Positions 24,366 to 33,813 of a DNA stretch of 64,000 bases are shown here, one piece after another. Below the pieces are notes generated by a model, which was given only the letters and a program-made list of their open reading frames with translations, had not been told where the DNA came from and did not search any database. The stretch lies in the NCBI RefSeq assembly GCF_000157895.3, contig NC_022663.1, forward strand, positions 5,952,001-6,016,000, read 5' to 3'. This stretch comes from Mycobacterium kansasii ATCC 12478 (GTDB lineage Bacteria; Actinomycetota; Actinomycetes; Mycobacteriales; Mycobacteriaceae). How positions within the stretch are numbered: position 1 is the first letter of the stretch; each line of letters opens with the position of its first letter. The position numbers were made by a program, and so were the translations under genes.

Positions 24366-27191
24366 TTAACCCGATTTGAGCATGTTGCGCAGCACGAACT
24401 GCAGGATGCCGCCGTTACGGTAGTAGTCGGCCTCGCCGGGTGTGTCGATGCGTACCACGGCGTCGAACTCAACCGCGGCGTCACCGCCGGCGTTCTTGCT
24501 GGCCTTGACATGCACCGTTTTCGGTGTCTTGCCGTCGTTGAGTGCCGCGATCCCGGTGATGTCGAAGACCTCGGTGCCGTCCAGTCCCAGCGACGAAGCC
24601 GACTCACCCTCGGGGAATTGCAGCGGGATCACGCCCATGCCGATCAGGTTGGAGCGGTGAATGCGCTCGAACGACTCGGCGATCACCGCCCGCACGCCCA
24701 GCAACAGTGTGCCCTTGGCCGCCCAGTCGCGTGAGGAGCCGGAACCGTACTCTTTACCGCCCAGCACCACCAGCGGAATGTTTTGTGCCGCATAGTTTTG
24801 CGCCGCGTCGTAGATGAACGCCTGCGGTCCGCCCTCCTGGGTGAAGTCGCGGGTGTAACCGCCGGAAACGTCCTCGAGCAGTTGGTTGCGAAGCCGGATG
24901 TTGGCGAACGTGCCGCGAATCATCACCTCGTGGTTGCCGCGCCGCGAGCCAAAGGAATTGTAGTCCTTGCGCTCCACGCCGTGCTCGTCGAGGTATTGCG
25001 CGGCGGGGGTGCCCGGTTTGATGCTGCCGGCGGGGGAGATGTGGTCGGTGGTCACCGAGTCACCGAGCAGCGCAAGCACCCGTGCGCCGGTGATGTTGCG
25101 CACCGGCTCCGGTTCGGCCGACATTCCCTCGAAATACGGCGGCTTGCGGACGTACGTCGAATCCTGATCCCACTCGAAGGTATTGCCGCCCGGGGTCGGC
25201 AGGTTACGCCAGCGCTCGTCACCCTTGAACACGTCGGCGTAGTTCTTGGTGAACATCTCCTGGTTGATCGCCGACGCGATGGTGTCGGAGACGTCTTTCT
25301 GCGACGGCCAGATGTCTTTCAAGTAGACGTCGTTGCCGTCTTTATCGGTGCCCAACTTCTGTGACTCGAAGTCGAAGTCCATGGTCCCGGCCAACGCGTA
25401 GGCAACCACCAACGGTGGTGAGGCCAGGTAGTTCATCTTGACGTCGGGATTGATACGGCCTTCGAAGTTGCGGTTGCCCGACAGCACGGCCGCCACCGAA
25501 AGGTCGTTGTCGTTGATCGCCTTCGAGATTTCCTCGGGCAGTGGGCCCGAATTGCCGATACACGTGGTGCACCCGTAGCCGACCAGATAGAAGCCGAGTT
25601 TCTCCAGATACGGCCATAGGCCGGCCTTGTCGTAGTAGTCGCTGACCACTTGGGAGCCCGGGGCCATGGTGGTCTTCACCCACGGCTTGGCGGCCAGCCC
25701 CTTTTCGACGGCGTTTTTCGCCAGCAGCGCCGCGCCCAGCATCACCTCCGGGTTGGAGGTGTTGGTGCACGAGGTGACGGCGGCGATCACCACCGCGCCG
25801 TGGTCGAGCACGAATTCGCCGAGTTCGTCGGACTTCACCGTCACCGGGTTGCTCACCCTGCCCTTGGCGTGTTTGGCGGCCGACTCCACCGGAGCGTGGT
25901 CGTCGGCGTGGCCGTTGCTCAGTGCCCCCGGGTCGCTGGCCGGGAACGTCTCGTCGACCATCTCGTCCAGCTTCGAGTAGTCCTTCTTGTCTGGGTCGTC
26001 GCCGACATAGTTCGGAATCTGCTCGCGGAACGTGGATTTGGCGTCCGACAACGCGATGCGGTCCTGTGGTCGCTTGGGTCCGGCGATCGACGGCACCACG
26101 TCGGACAGGTCAAGTTCGATGTATTCCGAGTACGCGGGCTCGTGTTTCGGGTCGTGCCACATGCCCTGTTCTTTGGCGTAGGCCTCCACCAGCGCCAGCT
26201 GCTCCGGGTCGCGGCCGGTGAACCGCAGATAGCTGATGGTCTCCTCGTCGATCGGGAAAATGGCTGCCGTAGAACCGAATTCGGGGCTCATGTTGCCCAG
26301 GGTGGCGCGGTTGGCCAACGGCACCTCGGCCACCCCCGCGCCGTAGAACTCGACGAATTTGCCCACCACGCCGTGCTTGCGCAGCATCTCGGTCACGGTC
26401 AGCACGACATCGGTGGCCGTGACGCCGGGCTGGATCTCGCCGGTCAGCTTGAAGCCGACCACCCGCGGGATCAGCATTGACACGGGCTGGCCCAGCATGG
26501 CCGCCTCGGCCTCGATGCCGCCCACGCCCCAGCCCAGTACGCCCAGGCCGTTGACCATGGTGGTGTGCGAGTCGGTGCCCACGACCGTGTCGGGGTAGGC
26601 CACCCCATCGCGGTCCATGACGACGCTCGCCAGGTATTCGATATTGACCTGGTGCACAATGCCGGTGCCCGGCGGCACCACCTTGAAGTCGCGGAAAGCG
26701 CCCTGGCCCCACCGCAAGAACTGATAGCGCTCGCCGTTGCGCTGGTACTCGATCTCGACGTTGCGCTCGAACGCGTCGGCCCGCCCGAACAGGTCGGCGA
26801 TCACCGAGTGGTCGATCACCAGGTCCGCGGGCGCCAGCGGGTTGACCTTGTCGGGCTTGCCGCCCAGGTCGGCGATGGCCTCCCGCATGGTGGCCAAGTC
26901 GACGATGCAGGGCACGCCGGTGAAGTCCTGCATGACGACCCGGGCGGGCGTGTACTGGATTTCGACGCTGGGCTCGGCTTCGGGGTCCCAGTTCGCGATC
27001 GCCTCGATGTGATCCTTGGTGATGTTGCTGCCGTCTTCGTTACGCAGCAGGTTCTCCGCGAGGACCTTGAGGCTGTAGGGGAGTCTCTTAGTGTTGGGGA
27101 CGGCGTCGAGGCGATAGATCTGGTAACTCCGGTCGCCGACCTTGAGTGTGTTGCGGGCTCCGAACGAGTTCACAGACTCTTTGCTGGTCAC
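24366..27191 (-). CDS. acn: Aconitate hydratase (aconitase A)
   Basis: A 941-residue monomeric aconitase that interconverts citrate and isocitrate in the TCA cycle. The three [4Fe-4S] cysteines are visible in VTSCTNTSNP (about residue 477) and YGCTTCIGNSGP (about 543-546). DSHTTMVNGLGVLGWGVGGIEAEAAMLGQP (about 206-235) and GKEYGSGSSRDWAAKGT (about 791-807, with substrate-binding Arg/Ser) are family signatures. The enzyme depends on the suf system encoded 14 kb away for its cluster. It is transcribed with acnR. Confidence 0.96.
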   Translation of the reverse strand: MTSKESVNSFGARNTLKVGDRSYQIYRLDAVPNTKRLPYSLKVLAENLLRNEDGSNITKDHIEAIANWDPEAEPSVEIQYTPARVVMQDFTGVPCIVDLATMREAIADLGGKPDKVNPLAPADLVIDHSVIADLFGRADAFERNVEIEYQRNGERYQFLRWGQGAFRDFKVVPPGTGIVHQVNIEYLASVVMDRDGVAYPDTVVGTDSHTTMVNGLGVLGWGVGGIEAEAAMLGQPVSMLIPRVVGFKLTGEIQPGVTATDVVLTVTEMLRKHGVVGKFVEFYGAGVAEVPLANRATLGNMSPEFGSTAAIFPIDEETISYLRFTGRDPEQLALVEAYAKEQGMWHDPKHEPAYSEYIELDLSDVVPSIAGPKRPQDRIALSDAKSTFREQIPNYVGDDPDKKDYSKLDEMVDETFPASDPGALSNGHADDHAPVESAAKHAKGRVSNPVTVKSDELGEFVLDHGAVVIAAVTSCTNTSNPEVMLGAALLAKNAVEKGLAAKPWVKTTMAPGSQVVSDYYDKAGLWPYLEKLGFYLVGYGCTTCIGNSGPLPEEISKAINDNDLSVAAVLSGNRNFEGRINPDVKMNYLASPPLVVAYALAGTMDFDFESQKLGTDKDGNDVYLKDIWPSQKDVSDTIASAINQEMFTKNYADVFKGDERWRNLPTPGGNTFEWDQDSTYVRKPPYFEGMSAEPEPVRNITGARVLALLGDSVTTDHISPAGSIKPGTPAAQYLDEHGVERKDYNSFGSRRGNHEVMIRGTFANIRLRNQLLEDVSGGYTRDFTQEGGPQAFIYDAAQNYAAQNIPLVVLGGKEYGSGSSRDWAAKGTLLLGVRAVIAESFERIHRSNLIGMGVIPLQFPEGESASSLGLDGTEVFDITGIAALNDGKTPKTVHVKASKNAGGDAAVEFDAVVRIDTPGEADYYRNGGILQFVLRNMLKSG

Positions 27192-27264
27192 ATCAACTCC
27201 CGAGGATTCAGTTCTGCCGCCGACGGGCCGTGTCGACGGTGCTTCACATGCTCAGCCACTTTAA

Positions 27265-27280
27265 CAGTACGTTTGTCCTG
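27265..27280 (-). promoter_or_regulatory. Candidate AcnR binding site upstream of acn
   Basis: On the minus strand the site reads CAGGACAAACGTACTG, an exact fit to CAGNAC-nnnc-GTACTG, the AcnR consensus I recall from Corynebacterium glutamicum. It lies 74 nt upstream of the acn start codon, a sensible position for repression, and the regulator gene acnR is directly downstream of acn. Confidence 0.75.
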
Positions 27281-27474
27281 CATTTCGGTTGGTACCCGTA
27301 CCCTTCAGTCTTGTCGTGCCGGGCGCGAGTTGAAAAGCCCCTCGCCGATTGGACTGGCGGGATACCGACAACGCGGCGAAATTGCCGTCCCTACCGCACG
27401 GCTGAACGCCGCCGACGCATCCTCAACGCGTACGGTGCCTGTAGCGCCACGGGAGGTGCGAGAGGAGCGAGACC

Positions 27475-28053
27475 ATGACCGGGCACGACACCGCAGGCCA
27501 GCTGCCGTTACCCCAGACGATCCCGTTCCTGCCGGCCTATATTCCACAGGACGTCGACATGACGGCGGTCAAGGCACAAGTCGCCGCGGTCGGCGTCAGC
27601 GCGCCACCGCCCGCCGTGCCAGGATTGCTCGAGGTGGTCAACCACGCGCACGACGAGGGCATCAACCTCAAGATCGTCCTGCTGGACCACAACCCGCCCA
27701 ATGACACTCCGTTGCGGGATATCGCGACCGTGGTGGGAGCCGACTACAAGGACGCGACGGTGTTGGTGCTCAGTCCCAGCTACGTCGGCAGCTACAGCAC
27801 GCAATACCCGCGGGTCACCCTGGAGGCGGGGGAGGACCATTCCAAGACGGGCAACCCGGTGCAGTCCGCACAGAATTTCTTGCACGAGCTGGACACACCG
27901 GAGTTTCCCTGGGCCGGATTGACCATTTTTTTGCTGATTGCGGTGCTTGCCGCAGCCGTCGGCACCCGGTTCATGCAGCTGCGCGCCCGGCGGTCAGCAA
28001 CCTCGGGTGACAGTGCCGACACGATTTCGGATCAAGCCGGCCAGGGCATCTAG
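27475..28053 (+). CDS. Conserved membrane protein (Rv1476 equivalent)
   Basis: A 192-residue protein with no enzyme motif. The N-terminal about 140 residues are soluble and include FLPAYIPQDVDMTAVKAQVAAVG and an alternating alpha/beta pattern (LKIVLLDHNPPNDTPLRDIATVVGADYKDATVLVLSPSYVGSY, about residues 61-103) like a TPM-type or Rossmann-like domain. One membrane helix follows at about 145-165 (FPWAGLTIFLLIAVLAAAVG), then a basic cytoplasmic tail. Start ATG 27475. It lies upstream of ripA-ripB and may relate to the cell envelope, but function is unassigned. Confidence 0.85.
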   Translation: MTGHDTAGQLPLPQTIPFLPAYIPQDVDMTAVKAQVAAVGVSAPPPAVPGLLEVVNHAHDEGINLKIVLLDHNPPNDTPLRDIATVVGADYKDATVLVLSPSYVGSYSTQYPRVTLEAGEDHSKTGNPVQSAQNFLHELDTPEFPWAGLTIFLLIAVLAAAVGTRFMQLRARRSATSGDSADTISDQAGQGI

Positions 28054-28131
28054 CCAGCATGTGAGCCTCGGCCCAGGGTAGTTCGCCGGCCACGTGGTTC
28101 GGCGGCGGCAAACGCTTCACATCACCATTCG

Positions 28132-28205
28132 GTCACATTAATTGCACGTCCAGGGTGCACTTTGTGACATACGTTTCTTTAGCGTCAGGTGTGACGTACG
28201 GTGCG
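28132..28205. promoter_or_regulatory. Cluster of GTCACA/TGTGAC sites upstream of ripA
   Basis: The hexamer GTCACA occurs at 28132-28137 and its complement TGTGAC at 28163-28168 and 28200-28205, within 152 nt of the ripA start. MtrA, the response regulator of cell division, is reported to bind GTCACA-like repeats and to control ripA in mycobacteria; CRP-type TGTGA sites are an alternative. No experiment is implied by the sequence itself. Confidence 0.35.
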
Positions 28206-28283
28206 AATGATGATTGTGATGCCATTAACGCTTTCGGCGCTGAATGCCGTCCGTCCGGTTTGAGCCATAGGAGACCAGAGTCG

Positions 28284-29699
28284 ATGAGACGGACCCGAGG
28301 TGGCTCTGCTTCACGATCGGCAGCACGGTTGGTGCGACCGGCCATTCCGTCGGTAGTGAGCGTGCTCTTGCTGGTATCGACTCCCGGACTGGCACCCGCC
28401 AGTCCCGGCACTGATCCCATCGCCGCGCTGATCGCGGAGGTCGCCAAGGCCAATCAGCGGCTGGAGGACCTCAGCGCCGCCGTGGAGATGGAGCAGGAGA
28501 GCGTCAACAAAGCGATGGTCGCCGTGGAGACCGCTCGTGACGAGGCCACCGCTGCCGAACATGAACTCGAGATCAGTCAACAGGCCGTCAAGGACGCCAA
28601 CGCGGCGATCTCTGCAGCCCAACACCGATTCGACAGCTTCGCGGCGGCCACCTATATGAATGGCCCGTCCGACGGCTACCTGACCGCCAAGAGCCCCGAC
28701 GACATCATCGCCGCCGCAACCGCGACGAGGGCGATGACCGCCAGCACCCAGACGGTGATGGCCAACCTGCAGCGGGCCCGAACCGAACAAGTGAACAAGG
28801 AATCGGCGGCCCGGCTGGCCAAGCAGAAGGCCGACAAGGCCGCTGCCGAGGCGAAAGCAAGCCAGGACGCGGCGGTGGCCGCCCTCACCGACACCCAGCG
28901 CAAGTTCGACGAACAGCGCGAGGAGGTCAATCGCCTGGCCGCAGAGCGTGACGAGGCGCAGGCCAGGCTGCAGGCGGCCAGGCTGGTCGCCTGGTCCTCG
29001 GCCGGCGGGCAGGGCACGCCCGCTGAGATGTGGGACCCGGGCGCAGGACCCGGCGGCGGCCGCCGCTGGGACGGGTGGGACCCGTCGTTGCCGCAGATTC
29101 CCAGCGCTAACATCCCCGGCGACCCGATCGCCGTGGTCAACCAGGTGTTGGGCTACTCGGCGACCTCGGCGCAGGTCACCGCCCAGATGGGACGAAACTT
29201 CCTGCAGCAGCTGGGCATCCTCAAACCCACCGACACCGGCATCACCAACGCCCCGGCGGGTTCGACGCATGCCGGCCGGATTCCGCGGGTCTACGGACGT
29301 CAGGCCAGCGAGTACGTGATCCGTCGGGGCATGTCACAGATCGGGGTTCCGTATTCCTGGGGTGGCGGCAATGCCGCGGGCCCCAGCAAGGGCATCGACT
29401 CCGGGGCCGGCATTACCGGCTTCGACTGTTCCGGACTGGTCTTGTATTCGTTTGCCGGGGTCGGCATCAAGCTGCCGCACTACTCGGGTTCGCAATACAA
29501 CCTGGGCCGCAAGATCCCGACTTCCCAGATGCGTCGCGGCGACGTCATCTTCTACGGCCCCGGCGGCAGCCAGCACGTGACGATCTACCTGGGCGACGGT
29601 CAGATGCTCGAGGCGCCCGACATCGGCCTGAAGGTCCGCGTTGCGCCGGTGCGCACCAGCGGCATGACGCCCTTCGTGGTGCGCTACATCGAGTGGTGA
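28284..29699 (+). CDS. ripA: Peptidoglycan endopeptidase RipA
   Basis: A 471-residue secreted NlpC/P60 endopeptidase that cleaves peptidoglycan stem peptides and is needed for septum splitting. The signal peptide ends near ASPGTDP (about residues 38-42). Residues about 45-245 form a long coiled coil (AKANQRLEDLSAAVEMEQE..., QREEVNRLAAERDEAQARLQAARL) that inhibits the enzyme until processed. The C-terminal domain has catalytic Cys382 (GFDCSGLVLYSF), His431 (SQHVTIYLG) and Glu443 (MLEAPD). ATG 28284 (MRRTRGGSASR) gives a length near that of M. tuberculosis RipA (472). It precedes ripB by 10 nt. Confidence 0.96.
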   Translation: MRRTRGGSASRSAARLVRPAIPSVVSVLLLVSTPGLAPASPGTDPIAALIAEVAKANQRLEDLSAAVEMEQESVNKAMVAVETARDEATAAEHELEISQQAVKDANAAISAAQHRFDSFAAATYMNGPSDGYLTAKSPDDIIAAATATRAMTASTQTVMANLQRARTEQVNKESAARLAKQKADKAAAEAKASQDAAVAALTDTQRKFDEQREEVNRLAAERDEAQARLQAARLVAWSSAGGQGTPAEMWDPGAGPGGGRRWDGWDPSLPQIPSANIPGDPIAVVNQVLGYSATSAQVTAQMGRNFLQQLGILKPTDTGITNAPAGSTHAGRIPRVYGRQASEYVIRRGMSQIGVPYSWGGGNAAGPSKGIDSGAGITGFDCSGLVLYSFAGVGIKLPHYSGSQYNLGRKIPTSQMRRGDVIFYGPGGSQHVTIYLGDGQMLEAPDIGLKVRVAPVRTSGMTPFVVRYIEW

Positions 29700-29709
29700 A
29701 CGAGGACTT

Positions 29710-30429
29710 ATGCGGCACAAGCGATTTCGCCTGATCAACCTGGCCTGGATCACCGCGATGGTGACCGGGCTCTTGGTTGCTGTAGCGGCGCCGGCCGACG
29801 CCGATCCCGGTCCGTGGGATCCGACTTTGCCGGCAACCGCCAGCGCGGGCGCACCCGGAGATGCGCTCGCCGTCGCCAACGCGTCGCTTCAGGCCACCGC
29901 CCAGGCAACCCAGACCACCCTCGACTTGGGTCGACAGTTTCTGGGCGGGCTGGGCATCAACCTCGGCGGCGGTCCTGCCGCCGGTGCCGCCAACACCAGC
30001 CCCAGCCGGATTCCGCGTGCCAACGGCCGGCAGGCCATCGAGTACGTGATCCGCCGGGCCGGATCACAGATGGGAGTCCCCTATTCCTGGGGCGGCGGCA
30101 CTTTGGAGGGTCCGAGTAAGGGCGTGGACTCCGGCGCCGGGACCGTCGGCTTCGACTGCTCGGGGTTGATGCGCTACGCCTTCGCGGGCGTGGGCGTGCT
30201 GATCCCGCGATTTTCCGGTGACCAGTACAACGCGGGCCGCCACATCCCGCCCAACGAGGCCAGACGCGGTGACCTGATCTTCTACGGCCCGGGCGGTAGC
30301 CAGCACGTCACCATGTACCTGGGCAACGGTCAGATGCTGGAAGCGTCCAGCCTTGCCGGCAAAGTCACCGTGAGCCCGGTGCGCAAGGCCGGCATGACAC
30401 CGTTCGTGACCAGGATCATCGAGTACTGA
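29710..30429 (+). CDS. ripB: Peptidoglycan endopeptidase RipB
   Basis: A 239-residue secreted paralogue of RipA without the coiled-coil domain. A signal peptide (LINLAWITAMVTGLLVAVAAPADADP, about residues 8-33) is followed by a short linker and the NlpC/P60 domain with catalytic Cys150 (GFDCSGLMRYAF), and the His in SQHVTMYLGNG. The domain is about two-thirds identical to that of RipA by eye (PYSWGGG, DCSGL, FYGPGGSQHVT). It is probably co-transcribed with ripA. Confidence 0.95.
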   Translation: MRHKRFRLINLAWITAMVTGLLVAVAAPADADPGPWDPTLPATASAGAPGDALAVANASLQATAQATQTTLDLGRQFLGGLGINLGGGPAAGAANTSPSRIPRANGRQAIEYVIRRAGSQMGVPYSWGGGTLEGPSKGVDSGAGTVGFDCSGLMRYAFAGVGVLIPRFSGDQYNAGRHIPPNEARRGDLIFYGPGGSQHVTMYLGNGQMLEASSLAGKVTVSPVRKAGMTPFVTRIIEY

Positions 30430-30638
30430 GCCGGTGCGGCTCCGGCGACTGTCCGGGGTGCCTCGTCCGGCTTCCCCCGGACGGTTGTGTCCCGCCCGGA
30501 GGGTCTAGGGTGGCCGGGCAGGAACCGCGGCGTCGACGGAATCCACGGCGCCTGGAATAGTTGAACGCGGGCACGTCGCTGCCCCGCGACGTTGGTCGTG
30601 TCAGCAGTCGTGTCTGATCGAGCGGTGGAGGGTTGTCG

Positions 30639-31763
30639 ATGACAGCAGCAGGTGGCGGTTACCCGGGTCCGGGCGGGCAATCCGGCCCGCCGGCCCATGA
30701 GGCATCCGCGGGTGCTCCTGGTGGTTCTGACGGGCTGGCCGCCGAGGTACACACGCTCGAGCGGGCCATCTTCGAGGTCAAGCGGATCATCGTGGGCCAG
30801 GACCAGCTGGTGGAGCGGATGCTGGTCGGCCTCCTGTCCAAGGGCCACGTATTGCTCGAAGGGGTGCCCGGGGTCGCCAAGACGCTGGCGGTGGAAACGT
30901 TCGCCCGGGTGGTAGGCGGCACGTTCGCGCGTATCCAGTTCACCCCCGACCTGGTGCCCACCGACATCATCGGAACCCGCATCTACCGGCAGGGCAAGGA
31001 GGAATTCGACACCGAGCTCGGTCCGGTGGTGGTCAATTTCCTGCTTGCTGACGAGATCAACCGTGCCCCGGCCAAGGTGCAATCGGCGTTGCTGGAGGTG
31101 ATGCAGGAACGTTCCGTCTCGATCGGGGGCAAGACCTTCCCGCTGCCCAACCCGTTCCTGGTGATGGCGACGCAGAACCCGATCGAGCATGAGGGCGTCT
31201 ACCCGCTGCCCGAAGCGCAACGCGACCGCTTCCTGTTCAAGATCAACGTCGGCTACCCCTCGGCCGAGGAAGAGCGCGAGATCATCTACCGGATGGGCGT
31301 CACCCCGCCGCAACCCAAGCAGATCCTGAACACCGGCGACCTGGTGCGGCTCCAGGGCATCGCGGCCAACAACTTCGTCCACCACGCGCTGGTCGACTAC
31401 GTGGTCCGCGTCGTGTTCGCCACGCGCGCGCCCGAGCAGCTCGGGATGAACGACGTCAAGAGCTGGATCGCGTTCGGCGCGTCTCCGCGAGCTTCGCTGG
31501 GCATCATCGCCGCGGCCCGCTCGCTGGCGCTGGTGCGCGGACGCGACTACGTGATCCCGCAGGATGTCATCGAAGTCATCCCCGACGTGCTGCGCCACCG
31601 GCTGGTGCTCACCTACGACGCGTTGGCCGACGAGATCACCCCGGAGATCATCATCAACCGGGTGTTGCAGACCGTCGCCCTGCCGCAAGTGAACGCCGTT
31701 CCGCAACAAGGCCATTCGGTACCGCCGGTAATGCAGGCGGCGGCTGCGGCTAGCGGCCGGTGA
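30639..31763 (+). CDS. moxR1: MoxR-family AAA+ ATPase MoxR1
   Basis: A 374-residue AAA+ ATPase of the MoxR/RavA group, thought to act as a chaperone for maturing partner proteins with VWA domains. Motifs: Walker A EGVPGVAKT (about residues 72-80), Walker B NFLLADEINRAPAKVQ (about 133-148), sensor 1 MATQNPIEHEGVYPLPEAQRDRF (about 174-196), the last with the arginine finger. ATG 30639 follows GGAGGG; a TTG two codons upstream is possible. The stop overlaps the next gene as GTGA, and moxR1 and the two following genes form the usual MoxR-DUF58-VWA operon. Confidence 0.94.
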   Translation: MTAAGGGYPGPGGQSGPPAHEASAGAPGGSDGLAAEVHTLERAIFEVKRIIVGQDQLVERMLVGLLSKGHVLLEGVPGVAKTLAVETFARVVGGTFARIQFTPDLVPTDIIGTRIYRQGKEEFDTELGPVVVNFLLADEINRAPAKVQSALLEVMQERSVSIGGKTFPLPNPFLVMATQNPIEHEGVYPLPEAQRDRFLFKINVGYPSAEEEREIIYRMGVTPPQPKQILNTGDLVRLQGIAANNFVHHALVDYVVRVVFATRAPEQLGMNDVKSWIAFGASPRASLGIIAAARSLALVRGRDYVIPQDVIEVIPDVLRHRLVLTYDALADEITPEIIINRVLQTVALPQVNAVPQQGHSVPPVMQAAAAASGR

Positions 31764-32713
31764 CCGAAAGCAAGGCGCCGGCGGTCGTCCATCCGCCATC
31801 GTTGCTGCGTGGCGACATCGACGACCCGAAGCTGTCGGCGGCGCTGCGCACCCTGGAGCTGACCGTCAAGCACAAGCTCGACGGTGTCTTGCACGGCGAT
31901 CACCTCGGCTTGATCCCCGGGCCGGGCACGGAGCCGGGCGAGTCGCGTCTCTACCAGCCCGGCGACGACGTGCGCCGGATGGACTGGGCGGTCACCGCCC
32001 GGACCACGCACCCCCACGTGCGGCAGATGATCGCCGACCGGGAACTGGAAACCTGGCTCGTGGTGGACATGTCGGCCAGCCTGGACTTCGGTACCGCGGT
32101 CTGCGAGAAACGTGACCTCGCCGTGGCGGCCGCCGCCGCCATCACCTTCCTCAATAGCGGTGGCGGCAACCGGATCGGCGCCCTGATCGCCAACGGCGCC
32201 ACGATGACTCGGGTGCCGGCCCGTACCGGCCGCCAGCATCAGCACACCATGTTGCGCACCATCGCCACCATGCCCAAGGCTCCGGCCGGGGTACGCGGCG
32301 ACCTGGCGGTGGCCATCGACGCGCTGCGTAGACCGGAACGCCGTCGGGGGATGGCGGTGGTCATCAGCGACTTCCTGGGTCCGATCAACTGGATGCGGCC
32401 GCTGCGGGCGATCGCGGCCCGCCACGAGGTGCTGGCCATCGAAGTGCTGGATCCGCGCGACGTCGAACTGCCCGATATCGGCGACGTGATCCTGCAGGAC
32501 GCCGAAAGCGGCGTCACCCGCGAATTCACCATCGACACACAGCTGCAGAACGATTTTGCCAGGGCCGCAGCGGCGCATCGTGCGGACGTGGCCCGGACCC
32601 TTCGCGGTTGTGGCGCACCGGTGCTGACGCTTCGCACCGACCGCGACTGGCTGGCCGACATCGTCCGCTTCGTCGCCTCCCGGCGACGTGGTGCCATGGC
32701 GGGGGTTCAGTGA
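31760..32713 (+). CDS. DUF58 protein (Rv1480 equivalent)
   Basis: A 317-residue DUF58 protein. The family signature GTEPGESRLYQPGDDVRRMDWAVTARTTHPHVRQM (about residues 55-89) is followed by ELETWLVVDMSASLDFGT (about 95-112), the start of a VWA-like fold with a DxSxS metal site. DUF58 proteins accompany MoxR ATPases. GTG start overlaps the moxR1 stop. A role in envelope stress or protease maturation is inferred for the operon, not shown by sequence. Confidence 0.9.
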   Translation: MTESKAPAVVHPPSLLRGDIDDPKLSAALRTLELTVKHKLDGVLHGDHLGLIPGPGTEPGESRLYQPGDDVRRMDWAVTARTTHPHVRQMIADRELETWLVVDMSASLDFGTAVCEKRDLAVAAAAAITFLNSGGGNRIGALIANGATMTRVPARTGRQHQHTMLRTIATMPKAPAGVRGDLAVAIDALRRPERRRGMAVVISDFLGPINWMRPLRAIAARHEVLAIEVLDPRDVELPDIGDVILQDAESGVTREFTIDTQLQNDFARAAAAHRADVARTLRGCGAPVLTLRTDRDWLADIVRFVASRRRGAMAGVQ

Positions 32714-32747
32714 CACACCTGCTCGCATCTTTTATGACGGGTCTGAT

Positions 32748-33755
32748 ATGACACTGCCGTTGCTCGGGCCGATGACGCTGTCCGGCTTCGAACACTCGTG
32801 GTTCTTCCTCTTCCTCTTTGTCATCGTCGGGCTGGTGGCGCTGTACATCGTGCTGCAGCTGGCGCGCCAGAAGCGGATGCTGCGATTCGCCAACATGGAG
32901 TTGCTGGAGAGTGTGGCGCCCAAGCGGCCCTCGCGCTGGCGGCATGTTCCGGCGATCCTGCTGGCGTTGTCGCTGGTGCTGTTGACCACCGCGATGGCCG
33001 GACCGACGCATGACGTCCGGATTCCGCGCAACCGGGCGGTCGTGATGCTGGTGATCGACGTGTCGCAATCGATGCGCGCGACCGACGTCGAACCCAACCG
33101 CATGGTCGCCGCGCAGGAGGCCGCCAAGCAGTTCGCCGACGAGCTCACCCCCGGCATTAATCTCGGACTGATCGCGTACGCCGGTACGGCGACGGTGCTG
33201 GTGTCGCCGACGACCAACCGTGACGCGACCAAGAACGCGCTGGACAAGCTGCAATTCGCCGATCGCACGGCCACCGGGGAGGCGATCTTCACCGCCTTGC
33301 AGGCCATCGCCACCGTCGGCGCGGTGATCGGTGGAGGCGACACACCGCCGCCGGCGCGCATCGTGTTGTTCTCCGACGGCAAGGAGACGATGCCGACCAA
33401 TCCGGACAATCCCAAGGGCGCCTTTACCGCGGCTCGCACCGCCAAGGACCAGGGCGTGCCGATCTCGACCATCTCGTTCGGCACGCCGTATGGCTTCGTG
33501 GAGATCAACGGCCAGCGTCAGCCGGTGCCGGTCGATGACGAGACACTGAAGAAGGTGGCCCAACTTTCCGGCGGAAACGCCTACAACGCCGCGACGTTGG
33601 CCGAATTGAAGTCGGTGTACGCCTCGCTGCAACAGCAGATCGGCTACGAGACCATCAAAGGTGACGCCAGCGCGGGCTGGCTGCGGCTGGGTGCGCTGGT
33701 GCTCGCGCTGGCCGGCTTGGCCGCGTTGCTGATCAACCGCCGGCTGCCGACCTGA
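32748..33755 (+). CDS. VWA-domain membrane protein (Rv1481 equivalent)
   Basis: A 335-residue protein of the BatA type: two N-terminal membrane helices (WFFLFLFVIVGLVALYIVLQL, about residues 17-37; VPAILLALSLVLLTTAMAG, about 64-82), a VWA domain with MIDAS motif LVIDVSQSMRATD (about 96-108), and a C-terminal helix (LGALVLALAGLAALLI, about 313-328). ATG 32748 gives the same length as the M. tuberculosis protein. It is the last gene of the moxR1 operon and is followed at once by a palindromic element. Confidence 0.93.
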   Translation: MTLPLLGPMTLSGFEHSWFFLFLFVIVGLVALYIVLQLARQKRMLRFANMELLESVAPKRPSRWRHVPAILLALSLVLLTTAMAGPTHDVRIPRNRAVVMLVIDVSQSMRATDVEPNRMVAAQEAAKQFADELTPGINLGLIAYAGTATVLVSPTTNRDATKNALDKLQFADRTATGEAIFTALQAIATVGAVIGGGDTPPPARIVLFSDGKETMPTNPDNPKGAFTAARTAKDQGVPISTISFGTPYGFVEINGQRQPVPVDDETLKKVAQLSGGNAYNAATLAELKSVYASLQQQIGYETIKGDASAGWLRLGALVLALAGLAALLINRRLPT

Positions 33756-33767
33756 CGTCTCGCCGAA

Positions 33768-33813
33768 CGTAACGCCACGGTGAAAAACGCGGCGGATTTC
33801 GCCGCGGCGTTAC
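33768..33813. repeat. Dispersed palindromic element, copy 2
   Basis: Left arm CGTAACGCCACGG (33768-33780) and right arm CCGCGGCGTTAC (33802-33813), with a nested stem CGCGGCG-GATTT-CGCCGCG (33788-33806). It lies just after the Rv1481-like stop and supplies the TAA stop (33810-33812) of the opposing DUF559-type pseudogene. Confidence 0.75.
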
